64,000 bases of DNA, from assembly GCA_003249035.1 (NCBI GenBank), contig QBMK01000001.1, positions 186,001 to 250,000 on the forward strand, given 5' to 3'. Numbering within the stretch: position 1 is the stretch's first letter; each line of letters opens with the position of its first letter. Source of the DNA: Pseudanabaena sp. (GTDB taxonomy: Bacteria > Cyanobacteriota > Cyanobacteriia > Pseudanabaenales > Pseudanabaenaceae). Below, in pieces: positions 31,801 to 39,688 of the stretch. The notes beneath the pieces are model-generated. The model was not told the DNA's origin. It did no database searches and worked only from the letters and a program-made list of their open reading frames with translations. The position numbers and the translations under genes were made by a program.

Positions 31801-32868
31801 AACATTAAATCTGTTAACATTTTAATAGAGTTTCTATTCAAATCTATAAATAACGAGCATCCAGATGCCTCAAAAGCAGAACTTTTAGGAAGATTGGGGG
31901 CTGGCAACTCGGATGTTATCAATTTATTTCTTGAAATTTTGAGCGATACTAAATCTACCGATGAAATGTGTAACTCAGTGTTAGTTGGGTTGTTTGATGC
32001 CTTGAATGGATTGCCAGAAAAAGAAATTGAACTCTGGAAATTAGATGTAATTGGATCTGTGGAAGCCGCTTTGCAAAGAACACCAGTTTTTAGTAATGTA
32101 AATTGGTTGGCAGCAAACGTTTTAGGCTTTGTAGATGCAGGCAATACTACTGCTATCAGCGCTTTATCTAATCTTATATTAAATTTTGAATCTTATTCTA
32201 AAGTTTCTTACGTTGATCATGATGAGATGCAAACTTTTGCAAGGTTTTTAACTAAAATCCTTACAGGTGGAAGCATTTCATCATGGAAATTTGCTGTAAA
32301 TAAACTAATAGAAGGAGTCAATAATGAGACTTATAACAACATCTACAATGATTTTAATTGTTGCTATGAATCTCTCTGGAATTGTGCTCAAAATATGAGT
32401 TATCAAGATTTTTATGATGCGTGGCACTCATCTACAAATACTATTCAATACCTAGAGCATCAGTTTTTAGATTGCGATGCAATTCAAAAGGAACTCGATC
32501 GCAATACTGACCATCCCGAAATACGCTGCTTAGTAGTCGATATCCGCCATCTCGAACAAGAAAGCGATCCTAATATAATTGCAAAGAAATTAACCAACAA
32601 AATTTTTAACTCTATCGGTCGTAGGATTCCAGTAGTTCAAGATGTCTCTTGCTTAGAGCGCGAATTACTTAATCTAGAGTTAGAGCCTGATTTCGAGAAA
32701 TTAGCGATCGCCCTTTATGGCAAAAGTGCTAATGAGGCGATCGATCAACTCTGTCAAAGCCTAACAGAGTCAATCCCAATACGCCCATTCACAGGAGAAA
32801 AAACCAGTGAACAACTCACTAATGAAGTAAAAGCTTGGCTTAGAAGAATTAACTTAGAATACAACTAG
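28858..32868 (+). CDS. NACHT-domain STAND NTPase with N-terminal HTH-like domain, HEAT-like repeats and conserved C-terminal domain
   Basis: Walker A AVIGEAGAGKTTQ, Walker B VWLLLDGVDEM, sensor VRVVLTCRVNVWD, NPLRLTLLCYSW, YHPSFQEYFAALA; N-terminus MSYQKFLNDIADKYDLSGDEKEAF...NQTEIAQGLNISPATLEARMTSIYNKF. ATG at 28858 preferred over TTG at 28783. Confidence 0.88.
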   Translation: MSYQKFLNDIADKYDLSGDEKEAFCVEFEDFKLNKNQTEIAQGLNISPATLEARMTSIYNKFSKNCTELSTKGKGKLKVLRYWLQKQYEEKDHVLSLQPIDWQKETRKMLEDLKRLTTEALTAGDGIRFDFDDVFVPLGVVERQERTKRNKDDGAPDRGSELYEEKVTPITHDEFFEDVLLRGNTRYSNGKRIAVIGEAGAGKTTQLQKIGSWLLEKSDDIPVWISLTDLGAKSLREYLFENWVREASGEIEAAPQAWKDSLGDAIKSGKVWLLLDGVDEMTVSNPLSYLANQLKESWLKNVRVVLTCRVNVWDGGKNALTGFDVYRNLDFDYPDDVYKFIGKWFVRDPELAGSLTQALEQSGKERIRDMVKNPLRLTLLCYSWQLKQGELPETKAGLYEWFVETFYKWNKGKAQIELSRSQEEQLNRALGELAKRAIDGETSRFRLTKAFIENVFREFDIDLFDIALKLNWLNEIGVAAEDPLETVYAFYHPSFQEYFAALAIDDWDFFLPNNHIDKPAKDHNDKYKEYRVFEARWEEVILFWIGRKSQNIDKESFIKALIEFEDGCQGFYWHRACFLAATCLIEFKNCKFAEQIIEQLIEWTYTYSQVNIQYSDYGFYISSLDSQAYTKLITLNQFQVYNKFIVDRLSKLLKSPEIDENSSILIAEILGTIDFGNPNALSYLVQIIIKKAELKSYNAQYWRPIYSLKKLASGDLNAIRTLTEILQYSLISKDTHLLVLSILKEISVNHIEENTSDGLPNLNNITNSLEELKRFLECEYIQYRKIMPQMEEWVDIVNMLITENKELDIKLPSNYSDAQLFLSEKIVDIVNEEIAKNKELETKRVANFIDIEYFFYRVFWCENNEFDEIVCSLEKLAVGDTESISVLVDTLKYGQFDNYIRYRLAKCLETIDRSNVEACSSLIKIIVENKHLSNEAAYHLSERAVGNAEVISILVNTLQNEQLDDNTRYNLAKVLGEIDTGNIKSVNILIEFLFKSINNEHPDASKAELLGRLGAGNSDVINLFLEILSDTKSTDEMCNSVLVGLFDALNGLPEKEIELWKLDVIGSVEAALQRTPVFSNVNWLAANVLGFVDAGNTTAISALSNLILNFESYSKVSYVDHDEMQTFARFLTKILTGGSISSWKFAVNKLIEGVNNETYNNIYNDFNCCYESLWNCAQNMSYQDFYDAWHSSTNTIQYLEHQFLDCDAIQKELDRNTDHPEIRCLVVDIRHLEQESDPNIIAKKLTNKIFNSIGRRIPVVQDVSCLERELLNLELEPDFEKLAIALYGKSANEAIDQLCQSLTESIPIRPFTGEKTSEQLTNEVKAWLRRINLEYN

Positions 32869-32880
32869 GAGGACAACCCC

Positions 32881-33156
32881 ATGCACACAGCCAAACTCAG
32901 AATGCAAGGCAACGAACAACTAGCCATATTTCCAGACGGCTTTCAACTAGTTGGCGAAGAAGTCTATATCAAAAAAGTCGGCAACGCGATCGTGCTAATT
33001 CCGAAAAACAATCCTTGGCAAACCCTCTGGAATAGCCACGACCTCTTCTCAGATGACTTTATGGAAACTAGAAAACAACCTCACTTACTGGAATCCTCCT
33101 TAGCGAAAGACTGGCTTAGCGAAGAAGAAAATGAGGCATGGAAAGACTTAAATTGA
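32881..33156 (+). CDS. VapB/AbrB-family antitoxin-like protein, no VapC beside it
   Basis: AKLRMQGNEQLAIFPDGFQLVGEEVYIKKVGNAIVLIPKNNPWQTLWNS. Confidence 0.75.
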   Translation: MHTAKLRMQGNEQLAIFPDGFQLVGEEVYIKKVGNAIVLIPKNNPWQTLWNSHDLFSDDFMETRKQPHLLESSLAKDWLSEEENEAWKDLN

Positions 33157-33225
33157 ATATTGCTCATTCCCTAGAAGTTTATTGACATACCGATCACATC
33201 AATTAAATATAAATAGAGAAACAAC

Positions 33226-33474
33226 ATGGATTACTTACTACTTCAAGAAGCAACTGCAAACTTTAATAGTCTAATCAATCAAGTCAGCGCAAACCATAAG
33301 CCCGTCATGATTAAAGGCTCAGAAAATGACGTGGTTGTGATTTCTAAAGAAGACTGGACAGCAATAGAAGAGACTATCTATCTTAACTCTATACATGGAT
33401 ATATAGACTCACTCAAAGAGGTTATGACTAGCCCTAGAAATGAATGGGTAAATGCTCAAGAGCTAGGATTGTAA
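33226..33474 (+). CDS. Phd/YefM family antitoxin
   Basis: YLLLQEATANFNSLINQVSANHKPVMIKGSENDVVVISKEDWTAIEETIYL. Confidence 0.88.
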   Translation: MDYLLLQEATANFNSLINQVSANHKPVMIKGSENDVVVISKEDWTAIEETIYLNSIHGYIDSLKEVMTSPRNEWVNAQELGL

Positions 33475-33477
33475 CAA

Positions 33478-33737
33478 TGTGGGAAGTTATCCTTAGTAAA
33501 AAAGCCCAAGAAGATTTAAAGAAATTGAAAAGTATTGGGCTTTTTGAGAAAACCAAAGAGCTAGTTGCCATACTCAGAGAAAATCCATTCACAAATCCAC
33601 CACCTTACGAGAAATTAGTCGGAAACTTGCAAGGCTTTTACTCAAGGCGTATAAATATCAAGCATCGCTTGGTATATCGCGTGGATAAAGAAAGCAATAC
33701 TGTTGAAGTTTTGCGAATGTGGTCTCATTACGAATAA
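33478..33737 (+). CDS. Txe/YoeB family toxin
   Basis: MWEVILSKKAQEDLKKLKSIGLFEKTKELVAILRENPFTNPPPYEKLVGNLQGFYSRRINIKHRLVYRVDKESNTVEVLRMWSHYE. Confidence 0.9.
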
Positions 33738-33760
33738 TTTCCAATAACTTTTAATCAATC

Positions 33761-33982
33761 ATGAAAGACTATCACATCAACATTTTTTACAGCGAAGAAG
33801 ACGAAGCCTATATTGCCGATATTCCTGACTTGAAATATGTGAGTGCGATCGGTGAAACTCTACAACAAGCACTCAGCGAAGTAATTCTTGCCAAAACTGC
33901 GTGGTTAGAATCCGCTACAGCAGAAAACAAAACTATTCCAAAACCCCGTTATCGCCCCGTAATTTATCAAATCTTTGCTTAG
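33761..33982 (+). CDS. HicB-like antitoxin without adjacent HicA
   Basis: YHINIFYSEEDEAYIADIPDLKYVSAIGETLQQALSEVILAKTAWLESA; no HicA-like ORF follows. Confidence 0.75.
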   Translation: MKDYHINIFYSEEDEAYIADIPDLKYVSAIGETLQQALSEVILAKTAWLESATAENKTIPKPRYRPVIYQIFA

Positions 33983-33995
33983 AGAGGATAACACA

Positions 33996-34298
33996 ATGAC
34001 AATATCAACAATTTCCCCAATTACCATATTACCCAAAAATCTTCCTCTTGATGGCGCGATCGCTATAACACTTCAAGACGGAGTAATGATCTTTCGCGCA
34101 TCACAAAACATCCAAGAACGCATCGAGAACCTACTCGACAAACGCGAAGAAAACTCACTCACTGAAACAGAAAAACAAGAACTAGATGATTTTGCAGCGA
34201 TCGATGACTATCTCAGCTTTGTCAATCGGATGATTCGCAATAACTTCCTACTCGAAAACATCGCCAAAACTCAGCCAGAAATCCAACATGGCGCGTAA
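33996..34298 (+). CDS. Small acidic protein, probable partner of the downstream HNH gene
   Basis: ATG at 33996; overlaps the HNH start (34288). Confidence 0.5.
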   Translation: MTISTISPITILPKNLPLDGAIAITLQDGVMIFRASQNIQERIENLLDKREENSLTETEKQELDDFAAIDDYLSFVNRMIRNNFLLENIAKTQPEIQHGA

Positions 34299-34419
34299 CT
34301 TAACCGAAGCCCTCAAAGCCCAAGTTCGCGATCGCGCAAACGGACTGTGCGAATATTGTCATGCTGTAGAAAAATGGCAATTCATTCTCCAAAGACCAAT
34401 TCCCAGCATCTCAAGATAG
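34288..34419 (+). pseudogene. Truncated HNH endonuclease (N-terminal ~35 residues only)
   Basis: MARNLTEALKAQVRDRANGLCEYCHAVEKWQF then ILQRPIPSISR*; the first CxxC of an HNH protein, followed by loss of the family pattern. Confidence 0.7.
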
Positions 34420-34647
34420 TCTCCCTGGACAGCTTTTAATTTCCGCTAAAAACTCCCCTTGAGGCGTAAACATCAGGAAATCGATCTCGTTAATACTACC
34501 GTCACTAGCAATAAACTCAAAATTTGACCAAGCCCGATATGGTTCACAGGTCGGAAAATGCTACCGTACATATTCGAGAGCCTCTCTTTCCCAAGCAAAG
34601 TTTGACTCGGTAACTGTTATCCAGTGACTAGGACCAGGTACTTGCAT
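34411..34647 (-). pseudogene. Truncated NERD-domain (PglW-like) gene remnant with internal stop
   Basis: MQVPGPSHWITVTESNFAWEREALEYVR*HFPTCEPYRAWSNFEFIASDGSINEIDFLMFTPQGEFLAEIKSCPGRLS*. Confidence 0.7.
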
Positions 34648-34671
34648 TTATTCGGTTTTCCGTTGATTTCA

Positions 34672-35544
34672 TTAAACTTTTGGGTATAGCTTCATTAACG
34701 CTTGTACCTGTTCGGCATGATAGGAACTACGCGTTAGCGGCGAAGACACCACTTGCAGAAATCCCATCGCTTCACCAGCAATCCGCCATGCCTCAAACTG
34801 CTCAGGTGATACAAACTCATGCAAAGTCAAGTGCTTTGCTGAAGGTTGCAGATATTGACCGATGGTAATAATATCGCAATCCACTGTTCGCAAATCACGC
34901 ATCACCTCCAAAACCTCTTCGTAGGTTTCGCTCATTCCTACCATAATGCCTGACTTGGTATAAACCCAAGGCGCAATTTCACGAGCTCGTCGCAATAGTT
35001 CTAAACTACGCTGATATTCTCCCTGTGGACGCACTTTGCGATAGAGCCTTGGCACAGTCTCCGTATTGTGGTTAAGTACATGAGGTCGGGCTGCCAGAAT
35101 CGTTTCTAAGGCTTCCCAATTAGCGCAAAGATCGGGAATAAGAAGTTCAATTGTTGTTTGTGGCATCAACTTCCGAATCTCTTCGACGCATCGCACAAAC
35201 TGAGAAGCGCCACCATCGGGCAAATCATCACGATTAACAGAAGTAATGACGACATGCTTAAGTTTCATCCGTCGGACTGCTTCACCCAAATTAATTGGCT
35301 CCATCGGATCGAGAGCTTGAGGCTTTTTCTCAAAGTCAATATCGCAGTAGGGACAAGCACGAGTACAAGCTGGCCCCATAATCAAAAATGTGGCAGTACC
35401 TTGGTTAAAACATTCGCCAATATTTGGACAAGATGCTTCTTCGCACACAGTATTTAGCCCCAAGTCGCGCAAGACTTCTTTAACATTTCCAACGCGCTCC
35501 CATTGTGGGGCTTTAACTCGCAACCAATCTGGTTTGACTGCCAT
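34672..35544 (-). CDS. lipA: Lipoyl synthase
   Basis: [76 protein letters not shown]. Confidence 0.93.
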   Translation of the reverse strand: MAVKPDWLRVKAPQWERVGNVKEVLRDLGLNTVCEEASCPNIGECFNQGTATFLIMGPACTRACPYCDIDFEKKPQALDPMEPINLGEAVRRMKLKHVVITSVNRDDLPDGGASQFVRCVEEIRKLMPQTTIELLIPDLCANWEALETILAARPHVLNHNTETVPRLYRKVRPQGEYQRSLELLRRAREIAPWVYTKSGIMVGMSETYEEVLEVMRDLRTVDCDIITIGQYLQPSAKHLTLHEFVSPEQFEAWRIAGEAMGFLQVVSSPLTRSSYHAEQVQALMKLYPKV

Positions 35545-35756
35545 ATTTGTAATTACCTAGATTTCTTGCTTACGCAGTTTTTGTAACGTTTTGTATTCTA
35601 ATATTAACGCGATTTAGAGATAATTTAAAACTCGCTTTGGGAGAGAGGTTGCTTAGTAAACCAGCTCTCAAAGCCAAAAACAAAAGCCTTTCTTCGCAGA
35701 GCTTTTTTGTATATAAATTTACTAGATTTCCTCGAACTGACGTTACTTACATGATT

Positions 35757-35884
35757 TGTAAATATAGCAATGAAAGTTTTGCTTAGGACATAAAACCCAA
35801 ATAAATGAAGGCGGCGCTTCGCGCTGCCTTCATTTATTTGGGTTTTGATTTGTCCTAGCTATCTCTTTCATTGCTATATTTACA
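35757..35884. repeat. TATAGCAATG...GGACATAAAACCCAA nested palindromic element, 20-bp outer inverted repeats
   Basis: tgtaaatatagcaatgaaag ... ctttcattgctatatttaca, with inner hairpin aaaacccaaataaatgaaggcggcgc/gcgctgccttcatttatttgggtttt. Confidence 0.9.
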
Positions 35885-35893
35885 ACCTAACTA

Positions 35894-35996
35894 ATACCAA
35901 TTCACAAAAGTGGTGTCACATTTTTGTGAATTAAAAGCCAAAACCAGTAAGGGTTTTAAAAACACAAAATGGCTACGCCATTTTGTGTTTTGGTAT
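35894..35996. repeat. ~104-bp ATACCAA/TTGGTAT element, forward orientation
   Basis: ataccaattcacaaaagtggtgtcacatttttgtgaatt aaaagcc aaaaccagtaagggtttt aaaaacacaaaatggctacgccattttgtgttttggtat. Confidence 0.85.
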
Positions 35997-36386
35997 AAGA
36001 AGTGGTATTTCCAATTTTGAAATTGGCAAAATGAAAATCGCCATAGTAAGGCTAATACAAAAAATCCAGAAGTGAAATGTCACTTCTGGAAGATGTAATA
36101 AAACAGTTCAGCAGGTAATATCTGAATAATTAAAAAGAAATCCCCATTTTCCAGCTACCAAAGTAACTGTAAAATTTTAAGTATATTTAATTAAGACAAC
36201 AAATCTAATATACTTGTTGTGATTATTTATTCATTTCAGCAGCCTAATAGATAAACCCATATTTCTTCAAATTGCCACGGTAAACTCCGTCTATAGAAGA
36301 AATAAGGATTTATATATTTAAAAGCTGAGAAATTAACCAAGTAGAAAATAGAGACTTTTGGTTGCTCTGAAGAGGCTGATAAAAAA

Positions 36387-36767
36387 TTATCTACATCCAG
36401 CTAGTGCAACTTCTCTCTCTTCGGGTGGTTTAAGACTAGGGAACAAGAAGTGATTTTCTTCAACATACTGTGCTCCAAATAGTCCTTTTTCTGCCCAGAA
36501 GTATCGATCTGTTGTATGCTCGTTACGTCTTACGAGCAACAGTGCTGGAGGAAGAATGCCATGTGTATGAATGTACTTACGTGCAGCCGTCACAGGCTTA
36601 TCTTCACCGCTATCGATACTAAATTGAGGAATATGTTCTAGGATTTTGCGCCCTTCTTGGCGACGTCTACTTTTGCGCTTACGTCTCCTTGCCAAATCAA
36701 TACCTCCTAATTTAGACCCTGAAATGCGATCGGGATTACAAAACATAGTTATTATAGCTAGGGTCAA
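36387..36767 (-). CDS. DUF3155-like conserved cyanobacterial protein
   Basis: ARRRKRKSRRRQEGRKILEHIPQFSIDSGEDKPVTAARKYIHTHGILPPALLLVRRNEHTTDRYFWAEKGLFGAQYVEENHFLFPSL. Confidence 0.7.
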   Translation of the reverse strand: MTLAIITMFCNPDRISGSKLGGIDLARRRKRKSRRRQEGRKILEHIPQFSIDSGEDKPVTAARKYIHTHGILPPALLLVRRNEHTTDRYFWAEKGLFGAQYVEENHFLFPSLKPPEEREVALAGCR

Positions 36768-36914
36768 TAAAAAATTTCAACTTTTCTTTACAAATTTTTG
36801 TCACAGGTTATTTCTTTTGGTATAGATTAGCACTACTGTAAAGCCCAGACACTATATGCAGCAAGATACTCATAGTTTGATTTGACTTTAATCAACGCCG
36901 TAACAAACTTGACA

Positions 36915-37367
36915 TTAATTTGGCGCAAAGTGGTTTAGAGCTTCGGCAAAATCTCGAACCCCCCGAAATTGTCGGTATACCGAAGCGAATCTCACATATG
37001 CAACCTCGCTGACATCTTGTAAATATTGCAATACCATTTCCCCAATTTCCACGCTTGAGACTTGGTGACAATCGCGTACCTGTAATTGTGCCTCAATTTC
37101 GTCAATGATTGATTCTAGGGTTGTTTGTGATACCCCTGTTTTTTCACAAGCTCGAATCATACCTCGCAATAGCTTAGAGCGATCGAAGGATTCACTGGCT
37201 CCATCCCGCTTTAAAACTGTAATGGGCACAAACTCAATGCGTTCGTATGTAGTAAACCGTCGCTGACAATTGAGACATTCACGTCTGCGTCTAATGCTAC
37301 AGCCTGCTTCTGCCGAACGAGATTCTAAAACACGGCTATCGGTGTGCTGACAAAACGGGCAAAGCAT
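36915..37367 (-). CDS. nrdR: Transcriptional regulator NrdR
   Basis: [48 protein letters not shown]-cone region. Confidence 0.93.
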   Translation of the reverse strand: MLCPFCQHTDSRVLESRSAEAGCSIRRRRECLNCQRRFTTYERIEFVPITVLKRDGASESFDRSKLLRGMIRACEKTGVSQTTLESIIDEIEAQLQVRDCHQVSSVEIGEMVLQYLQDVSEVAYVRFASVYRQFRGVRDFAEALNHFAPN

Positions 37368-37429
37368 GACATATCTCAAGATGTGGTGTGTAAAAATAGA
37401 CTAGAGCGAAGCTTTCCCCTATGAAAATA

Positions 37430-37533
37430 ATACCAAAGCACAAAATGGAGTAGCCATTTTTTTGCTTTTAAAACCCTTACTGGGTTTGGTTTTTAATTTA
37501 CAAAAGTGTTGTCACACTTTTGTAAATTGGTGT
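37430..37533. repeat. ~104-bp ATACCAA/TTGGTGT element, reverse orientation
   Basis: ataccaaagcacaaaatggagtagccatttttttgc...aaaacccttactgggttt...aatttacaaaagtgttgtcacacttttgtaaattggtgt. Confidence 0.8.
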
Positions 37534-37660
37534 CAGCTCTAAATTATAGTGGTCAATTTCGCTCTATAGCAATCCTACATGCTCATGGTTCAAGTATCAC
37601 TACAGGTAGTGTTTTAAGCACTCCAAACACTACCTAGAGACCCATGTTTAGACTAAAGAC

Positions 37661-39181
37661 CTAGGACGAGCATCGATATAAAGTAACCATGCGCTCTAAA
37701 TTCCTGCTGGGCTCGCGTAGCAAAAATGGTAGGTGACCAACGGGTGGAGACTTGAAATTGGGTTGACGACCTTCGATATATTCCCATTGCTTAGTCTGGC
37801 GATCGTAGGCAGTATCGATCGCTAGTTCGCCAGATGAGCTGAGCCAACCGATATTTTCGTGTGTTTTACGAATATCTTTGGCAAAATCTTCGTAAATCTT
37901 TTTCTGCGCAGTGAATCCCTGCTTGCCATTACTTGCCTGCGACCATAGTTGATCGATTAAAACCAGATCTGCACAAGTAATCTGATTAAACTCGTCGGGG
38001 TGAAATGTTCCATCATTATAAGATTTATCTCCCGCTGCCTTTAGAAGTAGTAGATAGGTTTCTTGATCGGCAGCTTTCCAGTTTTTCTCATTGAGATAGA
38101 TACTCAGATGCTCATAGCTAACTTTGCGATCGGGAATGAGTGTTTCTACAGGCTTTGGTGGAAGAGAAGGAGAAGAAGTTGGAACAGACAGTGTAGGGCT
38201 CTGACTGGAAAGGCTTTCATCTCTAAAATGGTTCCATGCTGAACTGAATAAATAAATTCCACCCGCAAATACTAACAATGCGATCGCTGAAGACAACAAT
38301 AATTGAGGATGTGACTTAAAATCGCGCTCATCGGTAATCGTTGGAGAAGCAGTACTTAATTTTGGTAGTTTAGTAATATCTCTAAGTACTTCATCCACAG
38401 TTTGATAGCGATCGCATGGATTACAGCGTGTCATCCGATCTAAAACTTCTGCAAATTCACGGCTAACTTTGGCATAGCTGCGCCAGTTTACTTCATTATT
38501 ATCTCGACTCTTTGGAAATTGGCTAGGATGTTTACCTGTTAGAGCTTCCAGAGCTACCATTCCCAAAGAATAAACATCACTACTAGCCACAGATTCACCA
38601 CGCGCTTGTTCGGAGGACATATACCCAGGTGTACCGATTGGATATGTTACCTTTGCTTTATGCTTAGCGATGTCCATTTGTACTTGCTTAACAGTACCAA
38701 AATCAATCAAAACTAGTTTTCCATCGCTATGACGACGAATCAAATTACTAGGTTTTATGTCTCGATGAATGACATTATATCCATGAACAAATTGTAGAAT
38801 TTCTAAAACTTCTTTGAGGATCTGGGCAACCAGTGACTCTGGCATTTGAATACCAGGAGGCATTTCCGTACTGAGTTGATGTCCTTCGATAAATTCTTGA
38901 ACGAGATAGAACTCTCCTCTGTCCTCAAGATAGGCGTATAGCTGGGGAATCAGATCGTGTTTTCCCAATTCTTGTAATGTTTCTGCTTCAACTTTAAATA
39001 ATTCTTGAGCCTTTTTTGTGAACGCAGCATCATCAATAGTGGGATTAAGATGCTTGACGACGCACTTGGGATTGTTAGGCAGGCGAGTATCCTCAGCAAG
39101 GTAGGTCTGAGAGAAACCTCCTTCTGCTAAGTCTTTGATAATGCGATAGCGACCATCAAGTATCTTGAGCTTGTCTAACAT
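37661..39181 (-). CDS. Serine/threonine protein kinase with C-terminal GUN4-like domain
   Basis: Kinase motifs VIHRDIKPSNLI, LIDFGTVKQ, GTPGYMSSEQARG; TM; C-terminal YLNEKNWKAADQETYLLLLKAAG...ITCADLVLIDQLWSQASNGKQGFTAQKKIYEDF resembles GUN4. Confidence 0.85.
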   Translation of the reverse strand: MLDKLKILDGRYRIIKDLAEGGFSQTYLAEDTRLPNNPKCVVKHLNPTIDDAAFTKKAQELFKVEAETLQELGKHDLIPQLYAYLEDRGEFYLVQEFIEGHQLSTEMPPGIQMPESLVAQILKEVLEILQFVHGYNVIHRDIKPSNLIRRHSDGKLVLIDFGTVKQVQMDIAKHKAKVTYPIGTPGYMSSEQARGESVASSDVYSLGMVALEALTGKHPSQFPKSRDNNEVNWRSYAKVSREFAEVLDRMTRCNPCDRYQTVDEVLRDITKLPKLSTASPTITDERDFKSHPQLLLSSAIALLVFAGGIYLFSSAWNHFRDESLSSQSPTLSVPTSSPSLPPKPVETLIPDRKVSYEHLSIYLNEKNWKAADQETYLLLLKAAGDKSYNDGTFHPDEFNQITCADLVLIDQLWSQASNGKQGFTAQKKIYEDFAKDIRKTHENIGWLSSSGELAIDTAYDRQTKQWEYIEGRQPNFKSPPVGHLPFLLREPSRNLERMVTLYRCSS

Positions 39182-39401
39182 GTTGGATTTATAAGTTTAG
39201 AGGGTGTTCGAAACACTCCCACTATTTTATCCTAAGTTTCCATGAGCGTTTGTGTAAGAAGTTTAACCAAAAACAAAAAATCCTGAATTTTTTGTTCGGA
39301 ATTTTCTTGAAATTATTGTGTGGAAACTAGCTCTCTACAAAATAATTTTCTCTAGTAGTGTTAAGATTTCGATAAAACGCCTGATGTTAGGTTTACTTTC
39401 A

Positions 39402-39620
39402 TTAGACAGGAGTATACCAGTTGACTTTGGCTACTGCTACTCCTCCATGGGGTTTTGCCGCCACACTGCCTGTTTGTTTTTGTCTTTGCATCAGATTATT
39501 GACCCAGCTTCGACTTACCGCAAACCTATCTGCTACTTCTTTCATCGTGGTTTTTCCTTTTTGATAGCCTGCGATTACTCGTTCTCTCAAATCCAGTGAA
39601 TACGCTTTTCCTGTTTGCAT
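39402..39620 (-). pseudogene. IS630-type transposase N-terminal HTH fragment
   Basis: MQTGKAYSLDLRERVIAGYQKGKTTMKEVADRFAVSRSWVNNLMQRQKQTGSVAAKPHGG, ends abruptly; no catalytic domain nearby. Confidence 0.75.
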
Positions 39621-39688
39621 TTTCTCTCCATTTTACCTTGCTCGTGCTCATTTAAAAACCGCTATACCTTCAACTTTAATGTGGTTGA

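Noticed and set aside
31551-32144. 197-aa minus-strand ORF inside the NACHT gene
   Set aside because: Antisense shadow of HEAT-like repeats; no family signature.
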